Shown here piece by piece: positions 24,211-33,301 of a stretch of DNA of 33,301 bases. Position 1 is the stretch's first letter; every line of letters begins with the position of its first letter. Source of the stretch: Candidatus Uhrbacteria bacterium RIFCSPHIGHO2_01_FULL_63_20. Lineage in GTDB: Bacteria > Patescibacteriota > Patescibacteriia > UBA9934 > GWF2-40-263. The translations under genes and the position numbers were made by a program. Under the pieces are notes generated by a model. That model made no database searches, was not told where the DNA came from, and was given only the letters and a program-made list of their open reading frames with translations. The DNA is taken from positions 40,817 through 74,117 of the forward strand of contig MGDT01000003.1 in assembly GCA_001791045.1 (NCBI GenBank), given 5' to 3'.

Positions 24211-25482
24211 TCACATCTCGTACTCTCGCATGGTCAGCTGCGCCTCGATCTGCTTCACCGTGTCGATGACCACGCTCACCACGATGAGCACCGAGGTGCC
24301 GCCGATCACCAGGCTCGCGTTGCCACTCACCTGCTGGACGAGCGTCGGAAGCACGGCGATGAGCGAGAGGAAGGTCGCGCCGACCAAGAGCAGGCGGTTG
24401 GACACCCAGCCCAGGTACTGGGCGGTGGGCTCTCCCGGACGGATGCCCGGGATGAACCCGCCTTGCTTCTGGAGGTTCTCGGCGACCCGGTCCGGGTGGA
24501 AGATCACCGACGCGTAGAAGAAGGTGAACAGGAACACCATCACGAAGAAGACGGCGCCGTACACGTTCTGGTCCTGGAACATCCGTACGACCCACTGCGC
24601 CGCCTCGCGCACCGCGGGCGTGGTGGCGTTCACGAAGAACTGCGCGAGCGTGGTCGGGAACAGGATGATGGAGATGGCGAAGATGATCGGGATCACGCCG
24701 CCCAGGTTCAACTTGAGCGGAAGGAAGCTCGCGACCGCGCCCGCGAGCCGGCTTCCGCGGATCTGGCGGGCGTACTGCACCGGGATCTTGCGCACCGCCT
24801 CGTTCATCACGACGATGGTCGCGATGGTGACCACCACGAGCAGGGCGAACAGGAGGATCGTGAGGATCTGCGAGCGGTCGAACACCGAGAACGCCTGGCT
24901 CAAGTAGCTGGGCAATCCGGCCGTGATGCCGGCGAAGATAAGGATGGAAATGCCGTTCCCCATCTGTCGCTCGCTGATGAGCTCGCCCAGCCACATGAGG
25001 AAGATGGTGCCGGCGGTCATGGACGCCATCGCGAGCAGCATGGTGAACAGGCTCCCGTCGGTGAACACCGCCTGGCCCGAGGCCTGGGAACCGAACAGCA
25101 GGATGAGGCTGTACCCTTGCAGGAACGCGAGCGGCACGGTGAGGGCGCGCGTCCAACGGTTGATGCGGGCGCGCCCCTGCTCCTCCTTCTGCATCTCCTC
25201 CATCTTCGGCACGATCATGCCCAGCAGCTGGAAGATGATGGAAGCCGTGATGTAGGGCCCTACCCCGAGCGCGACCACCGAGAAGTTCTCGAACGTCCCG
25301 CCGGAGAACAGGTTGAGCAGCCCGAACAGCTGGTTGCCGCCCGCGATGCCCTCGATGACGGCCCGGTCGACGCCCGGCACGGGGACGTGCGCCGCAAGGC
25401 GGAACACGACGAGCATCGCGATCATGAACAGGAGGCCGTTCCGGACTTCCGGCGACTTCCAGATGCGACGGATGGGGATCAT
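24211..25482 (-). CDS. secY: Preprotein translocase subunit SecY
   Basis: AAHVPVPGVDRAVI...ALGVGPYITASIIFQLL; multiple TM segments. Confidence 0.97.
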   Translation of the reverse strand: MIPIRRIWKSPEVRNGLLFMIAMLVVFRLAAHVPVPGVDRAVIEGIAGGNQLFGLLNLFSGGTFENFSVVALGVGPYITASIIFQLLGMIVPKMEEMQKEEQGRARINRWTRALTVPLAFLQGYSLILLFGSQASGQAVFTDGSLFTMLLAMASMTAGTIFLMWLGELISERQMGNGISILIFAGITAGLPSYLSQAFSVFDRSQILTILLFALLVVVTIATIVVMNEAVRKIPVQYARQIRGSRLAGAVASFLPLKLNLGGVIPIIFAISIILFPTTLAQFFVNATTPAVREAAQWVVRMFQDQNVYGAVFFVMVFLFTFFYASVIFHPDRVAENLQKQGGFIPGIRPGEPTAQYLGWVSNRLLLVGATFLSLIAVLPTLVQQVSGNASLVIGGTSVLIVVSVVIDTVKQIEAQLTMREYEM

Positions 25483-25491
25483 AAGGTAAGG

Positions 25492-25932
25492 CTAGGCGAG
25501 CACGCTGCCGCCCGCTTTCTCGATCTTGGCCTTCGCGCCTTCGGAGACGGTACAGCCGGAAACGGTGAGCGCGATGTTCACGTTGCCGTCGCCCAGCAGC
25601 TTCACGGGCGCGGTCGGAGACTCGATGAGGCCCTTCTTGAACAGCTGCTTAGGAGCCACTTTCGCCCCGTCCGGGAACGACCGGGCTATGTCCGCCACGT
25701 TCACGTACTGCGGCTTGGGCTTCAGGCTCTTGAACCCGCGGCGCTTCGGGATGCGCAGCATCATGGTGCGGATCCCCTTGAGCTTGAGGCCGGACTTGCC
25801 GCCCGCGCGGGCGCGCTGTCCCTTGGATCCGCGGCCGGAATAGGTGCCGCCCTTGGACAGCCCGCGGCCGACGCGCTTGGCGGCGCGGCGAGACCCCTTC
25901 TGGGGCTTGAGGGAATGCATCGACAACGACAT
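25492..25932 (-). CDS. rplO: Ribosomal protein L15
   Basis: MHSLKPQKGSRRAAKRVGRGLSKGGTYSGRGSKGQRARAG. Confidence 0.96.
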   Translation of the reverse strand: MSLSMHSLKPQKGSRRAAKRVGRGLSKGGTYSGRGSKGQRARAGGKSGLKLKGIRTMMLRIPKRRGFKSLKPKPQYVNVADIARSFPDGAKVAPKQLFKKGLIESPTAPVKLLGDGNVNIALTVSGCTVSEGAKAKIEKAGGSVLA

Positions 25933-25942
25933 ACGTGGGGGG

Positions 25943-26557
25943 TTAGGCCTTCGCCGGTTCCGCCTTGGCGGCACGGGCCGGGCGAACGCGCAGTTCCTTG
26001 ATCGCCTCGAGGGTGGCGCGGGCGATGTTGATCTTGTTGCTCGAGTTCATCACCTTGGAAACGGCGTTCGGGACGCCGGCCATCTCGAGCACCATGCGGG
26101 CCGCGCCGCCGGACTTGAGACCCACCCCCTTCGGAGCGGGTTTCAATAGCACCACGGCCGAGCCGAACTTGGCCTTGACCGGATGGGTGATGGTGTCGTT
26201 CTCCAGCTGGATCCGGATGAGCTTCTTCTTGGCCTGGCGGTACGCCTTGTCCATGGAAAGCTGCACGTCGGCGCCCTTGGCCACGCCGAAGCCGACGCGG
26301 CCCTTCTTGTCGCCGATCACGAGCGCGGCGCGGAAGCTCATGCGCTTGCCGCCCGCGGTGACGCGCGTCACGCGGGACAGGTCGAGCGTCTTCTGCTCGA
26401 ATTCACGCACCTCGCGCTCGCGGCCTCCGCCGCGGCGCGGGCCGCCTCCGCGTCCGCCGACACCGCCGCGGCCAGGACCTCCGCGTCCGGATCCGCCACG
26501 GGGCGCGGATCCGTGGGCAGGAGCGGCCGCCGGCACGTTGGGTTTCTTGTCATCCAT
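25943..26557 (-). CDS. rpsE: Ribosomal protein S5 with Gly/Arg-rich N-terminal extension
   Basis: VTRVTAGGKRMSFRAALVIGDKKGRVGFGVAKG. Confidence 0.97.
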   Translation of the reverse strand: MDDKKPNVPAAAPAHGSAPRGGSGRGGPGRGGVGGRGGGPRRGGGREREVREFEQKTLDLSRVTRVTAGGKRMSFRAALVIGDKKGRVGFGVAKGADVQLSMDKAYRQAKKKLIRIQLENDTITHPVKAKFGSAVVLLKPAPKGVGLKSGGAARMVLEMAGVPNAVSKVMNSSNKINIARATLEAIKELRVRPARAAKAEPAKA

Positions 26558-26561
26558 ACTA

Positions 26562-26918
26562 TTAGAAATTCAATCCGACTTCGCGCGCGCCGTCGGCGAG
26601 CGCGGCCACGCGACCGTGATAGCGGTAGCTGCCGCGATCGAACACGGCCATCGAGACGCCCAGCGCCTTCGCCTTCTCGCCCAACGCCCGGCCCACCGCC
26701 TTGGCCACCTCAAGCGGCTTCCCCGAGGCCTTGGCTTCGAGGTCCGAGGAGGCGCACAGCGTGCGACGCGCATCGTCGTCGATGAGCTGCGCGTAGATGT
26801 GCTTGGCGCTGCGCTTCACCGAAAGGCGAGGAGCCTCTTTGGTGCCGCGGATGCGCGCGCGCACCCGGTGGGCGCGGCGCGCGGCGGAGGCGCGCTTGTT
26901 GCGGATGGTCTTGGTCAT
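26562..26918 (-). CDS. rplR: Ribosomal protein L18
   Basis: RRAHRVRARIRGTKEAPRLSVKRSAKHIYAQLIDD. Confidence 0.96.
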   Translation of the reverse strand: MTKTIRNKRASAARRAHRVRARIRGTKEAPRLSVKRSAKHIYAQLIDDDARRTLCASSDLEAKASGKPLEVAKAVGRALGEKAKALGVSMAVFDRGSYRYHGRVAALADGAREVGLNF

Positions 26919-26926
26919 ACAGGGCG

Positions 26927-27487
26927 TTATTCGGCGGTCTTGCCGGCCGTCTTCCCGGCCTTGCGACGGATCACTTCGTCCACGTACTTGATCCCCTTCC
27001 CCTTGTACGGTTCGGGTTTCTTGAGCGAGCGGATGCTCGCCGCGGTCTCGCCGACCAGGATCTTGTCCGCCCCGCTCACGGTGACCACGTTCTTGTCCAC
27101 CTTCGCCGTGATCCCCTCGGGAATCTGGAAATCGACGTCGTGGCTGAACCCGAGCGCGAACACGAGTTTCTTGCCCGACACGTTCACGCGGAACCCGACG
27201 CCGTTCACCTCAAGCGACTTGCTATATCCCTCCTTCACGCCCTGCACCATGTTGGCGAGGTTGGCGCGCCAGGTCCCCCACAGCGCGCGCTCGGACACGT
27301 CGTCCGGGTTCGCGACCGAGAGTTCCACGGTCTTCGCGCCATCCGCGTCCACGATCCTCGCGGTCACGGCCGGATGCAACGTGGCCCGAAGCGAGCCCAG
27401 CGGGCCCTTCACGGCGACGTCCTGTCCCTCGATCTTCACCTCCACACCAGGGGGAATGACGATTGGTTTCTTGCCGACGCGGGACAT
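26927..27487 (-). CDS. rplF: Ribosomal protein L6
   Basis: MSRVGKKPIVIPPGVEVKIEGQDVAVKGPLG. Confidence 0.97.
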   Translation of the reverse strand: MSRVGKKPIVIPPGVEVKIEGQDVAVKGPLGSLRATLHPAVTARIVDADGAKTVELSVANPDDVSERALWGTWRANLANMVQGVKEGYSKSLEVNGVGFRVNVSGKKLVFALGFSHDVDFQIPEGITAKVDKNVVTVSGADKILVGETAASIRSLKKPEPYKGKGIKYVDEVIRRKAGKTAGKTAE

Positions 27488-27488
27488 A

Positions 27489-27878
27489 TCAGGAGATTTC
27501 GCAGATCACCTCGCCGCCGAGGCGACGGGCGCGGGCCTCGCGGTTGGTCATGAGGCCGTTGGGAGTTGAGACGATCGAAACCCCCATGCCGGACATGACG
27601 GGCTTGAGCTCGTCAGCCTTGGCATAGACGCGGCGGCCGGGCTTGGAGACGCGACGCAGGCTCTGGATGCGCGGCCCGTTCGCGTAGTTCAACCCGAGCT
27701 TCAGCATGGTGTGGATGCCTTCGCCGGTCTTCTCGACCGAAGCGAGGTACCCCTCGCGCTCCAGGATCTTGGCGATGGCGTACTTCACGTTGGAGGAGGG
27801 CAACTCCACGAACTCGCGACGCACGGAAATGGCGTTGCGAAGCCGGGTCAGCATGTCGGAAATTGGGTCGGTAATCAT
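27489..27878 (-). CDS. rpsH: Ribosomal protein S8
   Basis: MITDPISDMLTRLRNAISVRREFVELPSSNVK. Confidence 0.97.
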   Translation of the reverse strand: MITDPISDMLTRLRNAISVRREFVELPSSNVKYAIAKILEREGYLASVEKTGEGIHTMLKLGLNYANGPRIQSLRRVSKPGRRVYAKADELKPVMSGMGVSIVSTPNGLMTNREARARRLGGEVICEIS

Positions 27879-27885
27879 AGGAGTA

Positions 27886-28071
27886 TTACCAGCTGGCCTT
27901 GGTCACGCCCGGGATCTCGCCGCGGTTGGCGAGCTCGCGGAAGCAGATGCGGCAGAGGCCGAAGACGCGCATGAAGGCGCGTTTGCGCCCGCAACGCCAG
28001 CACCGGTTCACGACGCGCGTCGAGAACTTCGGCTTCCGCTTCGATTTGGCGATCTGGTTTTTCGTGGCCAT
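27886..28071 (-). CDS. rpsZ: Ribosomal protein S14, zinc-ribbon short type
   Basis: [25 protein letters not shown]. Confidence 0.95.
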   Translation of the reverse strand: MATKNQIAKSKRKPKFSTRVVNRCWRCGRKRAFMRVFGLCRICFRELANRGEIPGVTKASW

Positions 28072-28075
28072 AGCG

Positions 28076-28618
28076 TTAGGTCTTTTCCTCAAACGGCATG
28101 CCGAGCGTGCGCAGGAGCGAGAGGGCCTCGGGCTTCGACTTCGCGGTCGTGTTGATCGTGACCTGCAGCCCGTGGATCACCTCGATCTCGTCGCTCTTGA
28201 TTTCCGGGAACGCGATGTGTTCCTTGAACCCCAGCGTGTAGTTCCCCTGCCCGTCGAACCCGTTCACCGGGAGGCCGCGGAAGTCGCGCGTGCGAGGGAT
28301 CGACACCTTCACGAGTTTCTCGAGGAAGTCCCACATGCGCTTGCCGCGCAGCGTGACCTTCATCCCGACCACCATCCCCTCGCGGATCTTGAAGTTGGAG
28401 ATGGAGATGCGGGCCTTGGTCTTCACCGGCGCCTGCCCGGCGATGCGTCGCAGCGTGGATTCGGCGGTCTCCAGGAACTTGGCGTCCTTGAGCCCCTTGC
28501 CGAGCCCCACGTTGAGCGTCACTTTCGTGATCGTGGGCACCGCATGGACGTTCGTATAGCCGAACTGGTTCTTGAGGGCGGGGACCACGGTGGTCTTGTA
28601 GTGTTCTTTGAGGGCCAT
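28076..28618 (-). CDS. rplE: Ribosomal protein L5
   Basis: [19 protein letters not shown]...RTRDFRGLP. Confidence 0.97.
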   Translation of the reverse strand: MALKEHYKTTVVPALKNQFGYTNVHAVPTITKVTLNVGLGKGLKDAKFLETAESTLRRIAGQAPVKTKARISISNFKIREGMVVGMKVTLRGKRMWDFLEKLVKVSIPRTRDFRGLPVNGFDGQGNYTLGFKEHIAFPEIKSDEIEVIHGLQVTINTTAKSKPEALSLLRTLGMPFEEKT

Positions 28619-28621
28619 AGG

Positions 28622-28936
28622 TTATCCGATATCCTCCGTCTTCCCCTTGGACCGCAGCACGCGGACCTTCTCGCCGGACGCAAGGATCTTGAATCCGACG
28701 CGACCCGACCCCGACTTGCCCACCATCATCACGTTGCTGACGTTGAGCGGCGACGGGAACTGGATCTTCTGCCCCTTTTGTCCCCCCGCGCGGTTGCCGC
28801 GCAGGTGGCGGGTGCGGACGTTCACGCCTTCAACGACCACGCGTTCAAGCAGCGGGAACACCTGCAGGACCTTGCCCTGCTTCCCCTTGTCCTTGCCCGC
28901 GATGACGCGGACCATGTCTCCGGTCTTGATCTTCAT
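28622..28936 (-). CDS. rplX: Ribosomal protein L24
   Basis: MKIKTGDMVRVIAGKDKGKQGKVLQVFP. Confidence 0.97.
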   Translation of the reverse strand: MKIKTGDMVRVIAGKDKGKQGKVLQVFPLLERVVVEGVNVRTRHLRGNRAGGQKGQKIQFPSPLNVSNVMMVGKSGSGRVGFKILASGEKVRVLRSKGKTEDIG

Positions 28937-28941
28937 ATGGG

Positions 28942-29313
28942 CTAGAGCACTTCGGGAGCGAGCGAGATGATCTTGCCGTACCCGCGGGCGCGAAGCTCGC
29001 GCGGGACCGGCCCGAAGATGCGGGTCCCCTTGGGGTCCTTGGTCTTGGGATCGATGATCACGCCGGCGTTCTCCTCGAACCGGATGTAGGTGCCGTCACG
29101 GCGTCGGGTCTCCTTGCGGGCCCGCACGATCACGACGTGCACCACGTCGCTCTTCTTGACCGCGCCATGCGGCACGGCCTCCTTGACGACGGCGTTCACC
29201 ATGTCGCCGATGCCGGCGACGTCCTTCTTGTAGCCCCCGCGCACGCGGATGACCTGGAGCTTCTTGGCGCCGGTGTTATCGGCGACCTTGAGCATCGTTC
29301 GATGTTGCACCAT
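28942..29313 (-). CDS. rplN: Ribosomal protein L14
   Basis: [24 protein letters not shown]. Confidence 0.97.
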   Translation of the reverse strand: MVQHRTMLKVADNTGAKKLQVIRVRGGYKKDVAGIGDMVNAVVKEAVPHGAVKKSDVVHVVIVRARKETRRRDGTYIRFEENAGVIIDPKTKDPKGTRIFGPVPRELRARGYGKIISLAPEVL

Positions 29314-29314
29314 A

Positions 29315-29569
29315 TCAGGAGGCGTTGCCGATCACCCTCCAGCGCTTGTCGCGGCTGAGCGGGCGCGTCTCCACGAAGGAGACGGTCTCCCCGACCTGGT
29401 GCGCGTTCTTCTCGTCATGCACCTTGAACTTCCGGCTTTGCACGTAGCGCTTGCCGTACTTCGGGTGCACGACCGTGCGGTCGACGCGAACCACGATGGT
29501 CTTATCCATCTTGTCCGAGACGACCGTCCCGATGAACGTGCGGACGGATTTTGCGTTGGAGGTTTCCAT
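29315..29569 (-). CDS. rpsQ: Ribosomal protein S17
   Basis: [29 protein letters not shown]. Confidence 0.97.
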   Translation of the reverse strand: METSNAKSVRTFIGTVVSDKMDKTIVVRVDRTVVHPKYGKRYVQSRKFKVHDEKNAHQVGETVSFVETRPLSRDKRWRVIGNAS

Positions 29570-29573
29570 AGGG

Positions 29574-29777
29574 TTATGCGGTGGCCTTTTCGGCGAGCAC
29601 CGCGTTCACGCGGGCGAGACGCGTCTTGGCCTCGCGGACCTTTCTCACGTCCTTCAGTTGGTTGCTGGAAAGCTTGAACGCGAGGTCGCGCAGGTGCGTC
29701 GCGAGCGTCGCGCGTTCGCGCACCAGGGCCTCGGCGGACTTGGCGCGCAGCTCCTTGAGGGTATCCTTGCGTTTCAT
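29574..29777 (-). CDS. rpmC: Ribosomal protein L29
   Basis: [37 protein letters not shown]. Confidence 0.92.
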   Translation of the reverse strand: MKRKDTLKELRAKSAEALVRERATLATHLRDLAFKLSSNQLKDVRKVREAKTRLARVNAVLAEKATA

Positions 29778-29782
29778 ACGGG

Positions 29783-30202
29783 CTAGCTCACGTCACGGGT
29801 GACGACCTTGGTACGGACCGGGAGCTTGTGCGCCGCCAGCGACATCGCTTCGCGCGCGAGCTCGGGGGTGACGCCGTCCATCTCGAACATGATGGTCCCG
29901 GCGCGCACGATGGCCACATAGTGGTCGACCGCGCCCTTCCCCTTGCCCATCGGCATCTCGGCGCCCTTCGTGGTCACCGGCTTGTCCGGGAAGATGCGGA
30001 TCCACACCTTGCCGCCGCGTTTCATCGCGCGGGTCATGGCACGACGCGCCGCCTCGATCTGGCGCGACGTGACCCAGGCTTCGGTGGTGGCCTTGAGCCC
30101 CCACGAGCCGAACGCGAGGCGCGTCTTGGTGCTCGCGAGACGCTTGCCGCGCGCGCGGCCCTTGTGCCACTTCCGGTGTTTGACTTTCTTCGGCATCAAC
30201 AT
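29783..30202 (-). CDS. rplP: Ribosomal protein L16
   Basis: [21 protein letters not shown]...[27 protein letters not shown]. Confidence 0.97.
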   Translation of the reverse strand: MLMPKKVKHRKWHKGRARGKRLASTKTRLAFGSWGLKATTEAWVTSRQIEAARRAMTRAMKRGGKVWIRIFPDKPVTTKGAEMPMGKGKGAVDHYVAIVRAGTIMFEMDGVTPELAREAMSLAAHKLPVRTKVVTRDVS

Positions 30203-30203
30203 A

Positions 30204-30869
30204 CTAAGCGGTCTTCGCGTCCTGCTCGCGCTGGAACTTCTCGCCGCGGTTGATCCACACCTTCACGCCGATGGCGCCGTAGATGGTGTAGGCGGTCTCG
30301 CGGGCGAAATCGATGTCCGCGCGCAGGTTATGCAGCGGGATCTTGCCGCTCGCGAGCGTCTCGACGCGCGCGATCTCGGCGCCGTTGAGCCGTCCGCCGA
30401 TGGTGATCTTCACGCCCTCGGCGCCGCTCTTGAGCACCCGCTCGATCGCCATCTTCATGGTGCGGCGGAACGGCATGCGCTTCTCGATGTCGGAAACGAT
30501 CTGCTGGCCGACCACCGAGGCGGAGAGCGACGGATGCGCGATCTCCTTCACGTTGATCGACAGGTTGACCTTGCGGCCGCGGAAGAACTCGCCCTTCAAC
30601 TTCTTGGTGAGTTCCTCGATGCCGGCCCCGCCGCGCCCGATGATGACGCCGGGCTTGGCCGAGTGCACGTTCACCGCGATGTTGCCGCGGCTGCGCTCGA
30701 TCTCGATGCGATCGACCAGCGCTTCTTTCAGCGCCTTCTTGAGGAAGGCACGGATCTTCACGTCTTCGCGCAGCTGGGTGCGGAAGGCGTCCTTCTGGGC
30801 GAACCAGGTGGCGTCCCATGCCTTGGTGACGGCGAGACGGAACGCTTTTGGATGGACTTTATGACCCAT
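30204..30869 (-). CDS. rpsC: Ribosomal protein S3
   Basis: [18 protein letters not shown]...[14 protein letters not shown]. Confidence 0.97.
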   Translation of the reverse strand: MGHKVHPKAFRLAVTKAWDATWFAQKDAFRTQLREDVKIRAFLKKALKEALVDRIEIERSRGNIAVNVHSAKPGVIIGRGGAGIEELTKKLKGEFFRGRKVNLSINVKEIAHPSLSASVVGQQIVSDIEKRMPFRRTMKMAIERVLKSGAEGVKITIGGRLNGAEIARVETLASGKIPLHNLRADIDFARETAYTIYGAIGVKVWINRGEKFQREQDAKTA

Positions 30870-30870
30870 A

Positions 30871-31296
30871 TCAGGTGGTGGCCTTGGCCTTCTTCGCGGA
30901 GAGCTTCTTCACCGCCGGTTTCGCTTTCTTCGCGTTCGCTTCCGACTTCGCCGCCACCGCGCTCTCGCGCGTCGCGAGCGTCACGCTCACGTGGCTCATG
31001 CGCTTCCGGATCGGTGCCGCGCGACCCATGGCGCGGGCGCGCCAACGATGCAGCACCGGACCGCCGTCGGCGGCGATCGACTTGATGTACAGCGTATTCG
31101 GGTCGATCCCGAAATTATGGGCCGCGTTCGCGGTCGCCGAGTTCACGAGCTTGAGCACCGGCAACGCGGCGCCCTTCTTCATGAAGGTGAGCTGCGCGAC
31201 GGCCTTCGAGACGTCCATGCCGCGCACGACGTCGATCACGAGACGCACCTTGCGGGGCGAGACGCGGATGTAGCGGGCTTTGGCGGAGACTTCCAT
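30871..31296 (-). CDS. rplV: Ribosomal protein L22 with Lys/Ala-rich C-terminal tail
   Basis: ARYIRVSPRKVRLVIDVVRGMDVSKAVAQL. Confidence 0.97.
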   Translation of the reverse strand: MEVSAKARYIRVSPRKVRLVIDVVRGMDVSKAVAQLTFMKKGAALPVLKLVNSATANAAHNFGIDPNTLYIKSIAADGGPVLHRWRARAMGRAAPIRKRMSHVSVTLATRESAVAAKSEANAKKAKPAVKKLSAKKAKATT

Positions 31297-31305
31297 ACGA
31301 GGTCG

Positions 31306-31620
31306 TTACTTGGCCGGAGTGGCGGGTTTCGCCATCGCCCCAGCGGCTTCGGTGTCCTTTTGCAGCTTGCCGCCGTGACGCACGAACTTGCGCGTCGGGG
31401 CGAATTCGCCGAGCTTGTGGCCCACCATGTTCTCCACGACGCGCACGGGGACGTGGTCACGGCCGTTGTGCACGGCGAAGGTGAATCCAACCATTTCCGG
31501 CGTGATCGAGGAGGCGCGCGCCCAGGTCTTGATCACCGTCTTGTCGCCGACCCGAAGCTTCCCCACTTTCTTGAGGAGCTTGGCGTCGACGTACGGTCCC
31601 TTTTTCGAGCTACGAGACAT
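31306..31620 (-). CDS. rpsS: Ribosomal protein S19
   Basis: [19 protein letters not shown]...[15 protein letters not shown]. Confidence 0.97.
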   Translation of the reverse strand: MSRSSKKGPYVDAKLLKKVGKLRVGDKTVIKTWARASSITPEMVGFTFAVHNGRDHVPVRVVENMVGHKLGEFAPTRKFVRHGGKLQKDTEAAGAMAKPATPAK

Positions 31621-31629
31621 ATGGTCGGA

Positions 31630-32478
31630 TTAGGCGCCAACGAAGCGGCCCTTGGGGCGGCGCTGGACGATGAACTTGTCAGAGGCCTGCTTGCGACGGG
31701 TCTTCACGCCGAGCGCCGGCTTGCCCTGCGGGGTCTTCGGGTTCACCAACCCGATCGAGTTGCGGCCTTCGCCGCCGCCGTGCGGGTGGTCCACCGGGTT
31801 CATCACCTTGCCGCGGACGCTCGGGCGGATGCCGCGATGACGCATGCGGCCGGCCTTGCCCCAGCGGATGAGGCGACGATCGGGGTTCGAAGCGCTCCCG
31901 ATGGTGGCCATGCACTCGCGCGGCACCAGGCGCATCTCGCCGGAGGGGAGCTTGAGGGTGGCGTAGGCGCCTTCCACGGCCATGAGCTGCACCGCGGCGC
32001 CGGCGCCGCGGGCGATCTGGCCGCCCTTGCCGGGGGCCAGCTCCACGTCGAACACGGTGATGCCCACCGGGATGTGCTCGAGCGGGAAGCGGTTGCCGTT
32101 CTTGATCTCGCCCTTCCCTTTGGAGCACACGATCGTCTCGCCGACCGCGAGCGCGGCGGGGGCGACGATGTAGCGCTTCTCGCCGTCGGCGTACTGGAGG
32201 AGCGCGAGGCGCGCGCCGCGGTTGGGATCGTATTCGATCGCGAGCACGCGCGCGGGCACGTCGAACTTGTCGCGCTGGGCGTCCACGATGCGGGCGCGGC
32301 GCTTGGCGCCGCCGCCCTGGTGGCGGACCGTGATCTTACCGCTCGAGTTGCGACCGGCCTTGCGGCGACGCGGGACCGTGAGCTTCTTCTCGGGACCCTT
32401 CTTCGTCACGTCGGAAAACGCGTCGACGCTCGAGATGCGGCGGCCGGCGGTCGTCGGGTTGTACTGTTTTACTGGCAT
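31630..32478 (-). CDS. rplB: Ribosomal protein L2
   Basis: RNSSGKITVRHQGGGAKRRARIVD...GVVMNPVDHPHGGGEG-like motif (GKVMNPVDHPHGGGEG). Confidence 0.97.
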   Translation of the reverse strand: MPVKQYNPTTAGRRISSVDAFSDVTKKGPEKKLTVPRRRKAGRNSSGKITVRHQGGGAKRRARIVDAQRDKFDVPARVLAIEYDPNRGARLALLQYADGEKRYIVAPAALAVGETIVCSKGKGEIKNGNRFPLEHIPVGITVFDVELAPGKGGQIARGAGAAVQLMAVEGAYATLKLPSGEMRLVPRECMATIGSASNPDRRLIRWGKAGRMRHRGIRPSVRGKVMNPVDHPHGGGEGRNSIGLVNPKTPQGKPALGVKTRRKQASDKFIVQRRPKGRFVGA

Positions 32479-32482
32479 AATC

Positions 32483-32905
32483 TTAGACCCCTTCGTACAC
32501 GTCGATGGTCTTCCCCTTCGGCAGGGTGACGATCGCCTTCTTCCAGGTGCTTCGCATCCCTTCGCGGCCTCCGAAACGCACGACCTTGCCGCGCACGCGC
32601 TGGATGTTGACGCTCGAGGGGAGCACGCCGTACATGGCCTTCACGGCCTCGCGTACGTCCACGCGGGTCGCGCCGGAGTTCACGACGAAGGAGTACTGCC
32701 CCTGGGAGGCGAGCGTGGCCGCCTTCTCGGTGACGAGCGGCGACACGATCACGTTCACCAGGTTCGCCGGGAGGGCCTTCGCCGTTTTCGCGGGCGACAC
32801 CTTTTCTTTCTTGGCCGGCACCTTCTTCCCTTCCTTGGTCTCGACAGGAACGGCATTCGTCAGCTCCTGTTCCTTCTTGGATTTGAATCGGTCGAGGATG
32901 CCCAT
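32483..32905 (-). CDS. rplW: Ribosomal protein L23 with N-terminal extension
   Basis: VIVSPLVTEKAATLASQGQYSFVVNSGATRVDVREAVKAMYGV; start MGILDRFKSKK at 32905. Confidence 0.95.
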   Translation of the reverse strand: MGILDRFKSKKEQELTNAVPVETKEGKKVPAKKEKVSPAKTAKALPANLVNVIVSPLVTEKAATLASQGQYSFVVNSGATRVDVREAVKAMYGVLPSSVNIQRVRGKVVRFGGREGMRSTWKKAIVTLPKGKTIDVYEGV

Positions 32906-32906
32906 A

Positions 32907-33301
32907 TCAGGAACGCTTATACGTCTTCGTAAGCGCCTCGATCGCGGAGCGGGACGCCACCACGTTCTCATGGGTGATGAGGTCCACCACGTTGAGCGAG
33001 GCCGCCGAGATGGTGGTCACGCGCGGGAGGTTCTTCGCCGCGCGCACGACCGCGCGATTCTCAGGTTCGAGCACGATGAGCGTCTTCTTGCCGGAGAGCG
33101 GGAGCTTCTTGAGCATGAGGGCCACGCGCTTGGTCTTGGCCTCCGAAAGCTCGAGCGAATCCACCGCCACGAACGCGTCGTGCATGACCTTGTCGGTGAG
33201 CACCATGGCGAGCGCCTTGCGGCGGGCCGATCGGTTCATCTTCACCGAGAAATTGCGTTCCTTGCGCGGACCGAACGTGACGCCGCCGCCGACCCAGATC
33301 G
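32907..33301 (-). CDS. rplD: Ribosomal protein L4, N-terminus outside the window
   Basis: GGGVTFGPRKERNFSVKMNRSARRKALAMVLTDK; frame open to the window edge. Confidence 0.95.
   Translation of the reverse strand, partial: IWVGGGVTFGPRKERNFSVKMNRSARRKALAMVLTDKVMHDAFVAVDSLELSEAKTKRVALMLKKLPLSGKKTLIVLEPENRAVVRAAKNLPRVTTISAASLNVVDLITHENVVASRSAIEALTKTYKRS

Noticed and set aside
23902-26001. 699-aa plus-strand ORF antisense to adk, secY and L15
   Set aside because: Composition dominated by R/H/E/D repeats, no recognisable domain; shadow ORF of conserved genes.

Overview
The window is a high-GC, gene-dense chromosomal segment. It most resembles a Candidate Phyla Radiation (Patescibacteria) genome: the S5 gene is followed directly by L15 with no uL30 gene, and many small hypothetical genes are interspersed. 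This lineage call is an inference. Left to right it carries: a LytR_C-domain gene (truncated by the window edge), der, pth, dprA, an ORF6N-domain gene, topA, a His/Gly-rich hypothetical, a RelA/SpoT homologue, parB and parA, three tRNAs (Leu-CAA, Met-CAT, fMet-CAT), a membrane protein, a DUF559 endonuclease bounded by inverted repeats, hypothetical gene 'B', a GT4 glycosyltransferase, a small multidrug export family protein, a D,D-carboxypeptidase, scpB, scpA, aspS, a NYN-domain gene, asnS, hypothetical gene 'A', recO, ruvX, map, an orphan HicB-like gene, a small hypothetical, adk, secY, and the spc/S10 ribosomal protein operon from L15 to L4 on the minus strand. The most interesting signal is a structured 5' leader shared by the distant genes A (19772-20593) and B (11674-12267). 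The core is GTTGARARCGGTATTTTGC - variable hairpin - GTCRRATGGCYGCTYTCAAC. It includes one compensatory base-pair change and one wobble change, followed by a conserved GCGGCRTCAAGAAAGG block just before the start codon. The two proteins also share an ungapped, weakly similar N-terminal ~45 aa segment. Other leads are a DUF559 gene bounded by ~35-bp inverted repeats, promoter-proximal terminator hairpins, fused terminator/extended -10 junctions feeding apparently leaderless genes, an 11-bp promoter spacer motif, and paired TACGAA hairpins flanking ruvX. All results come from reading the sequence by eye; no searches or folding programs were run.
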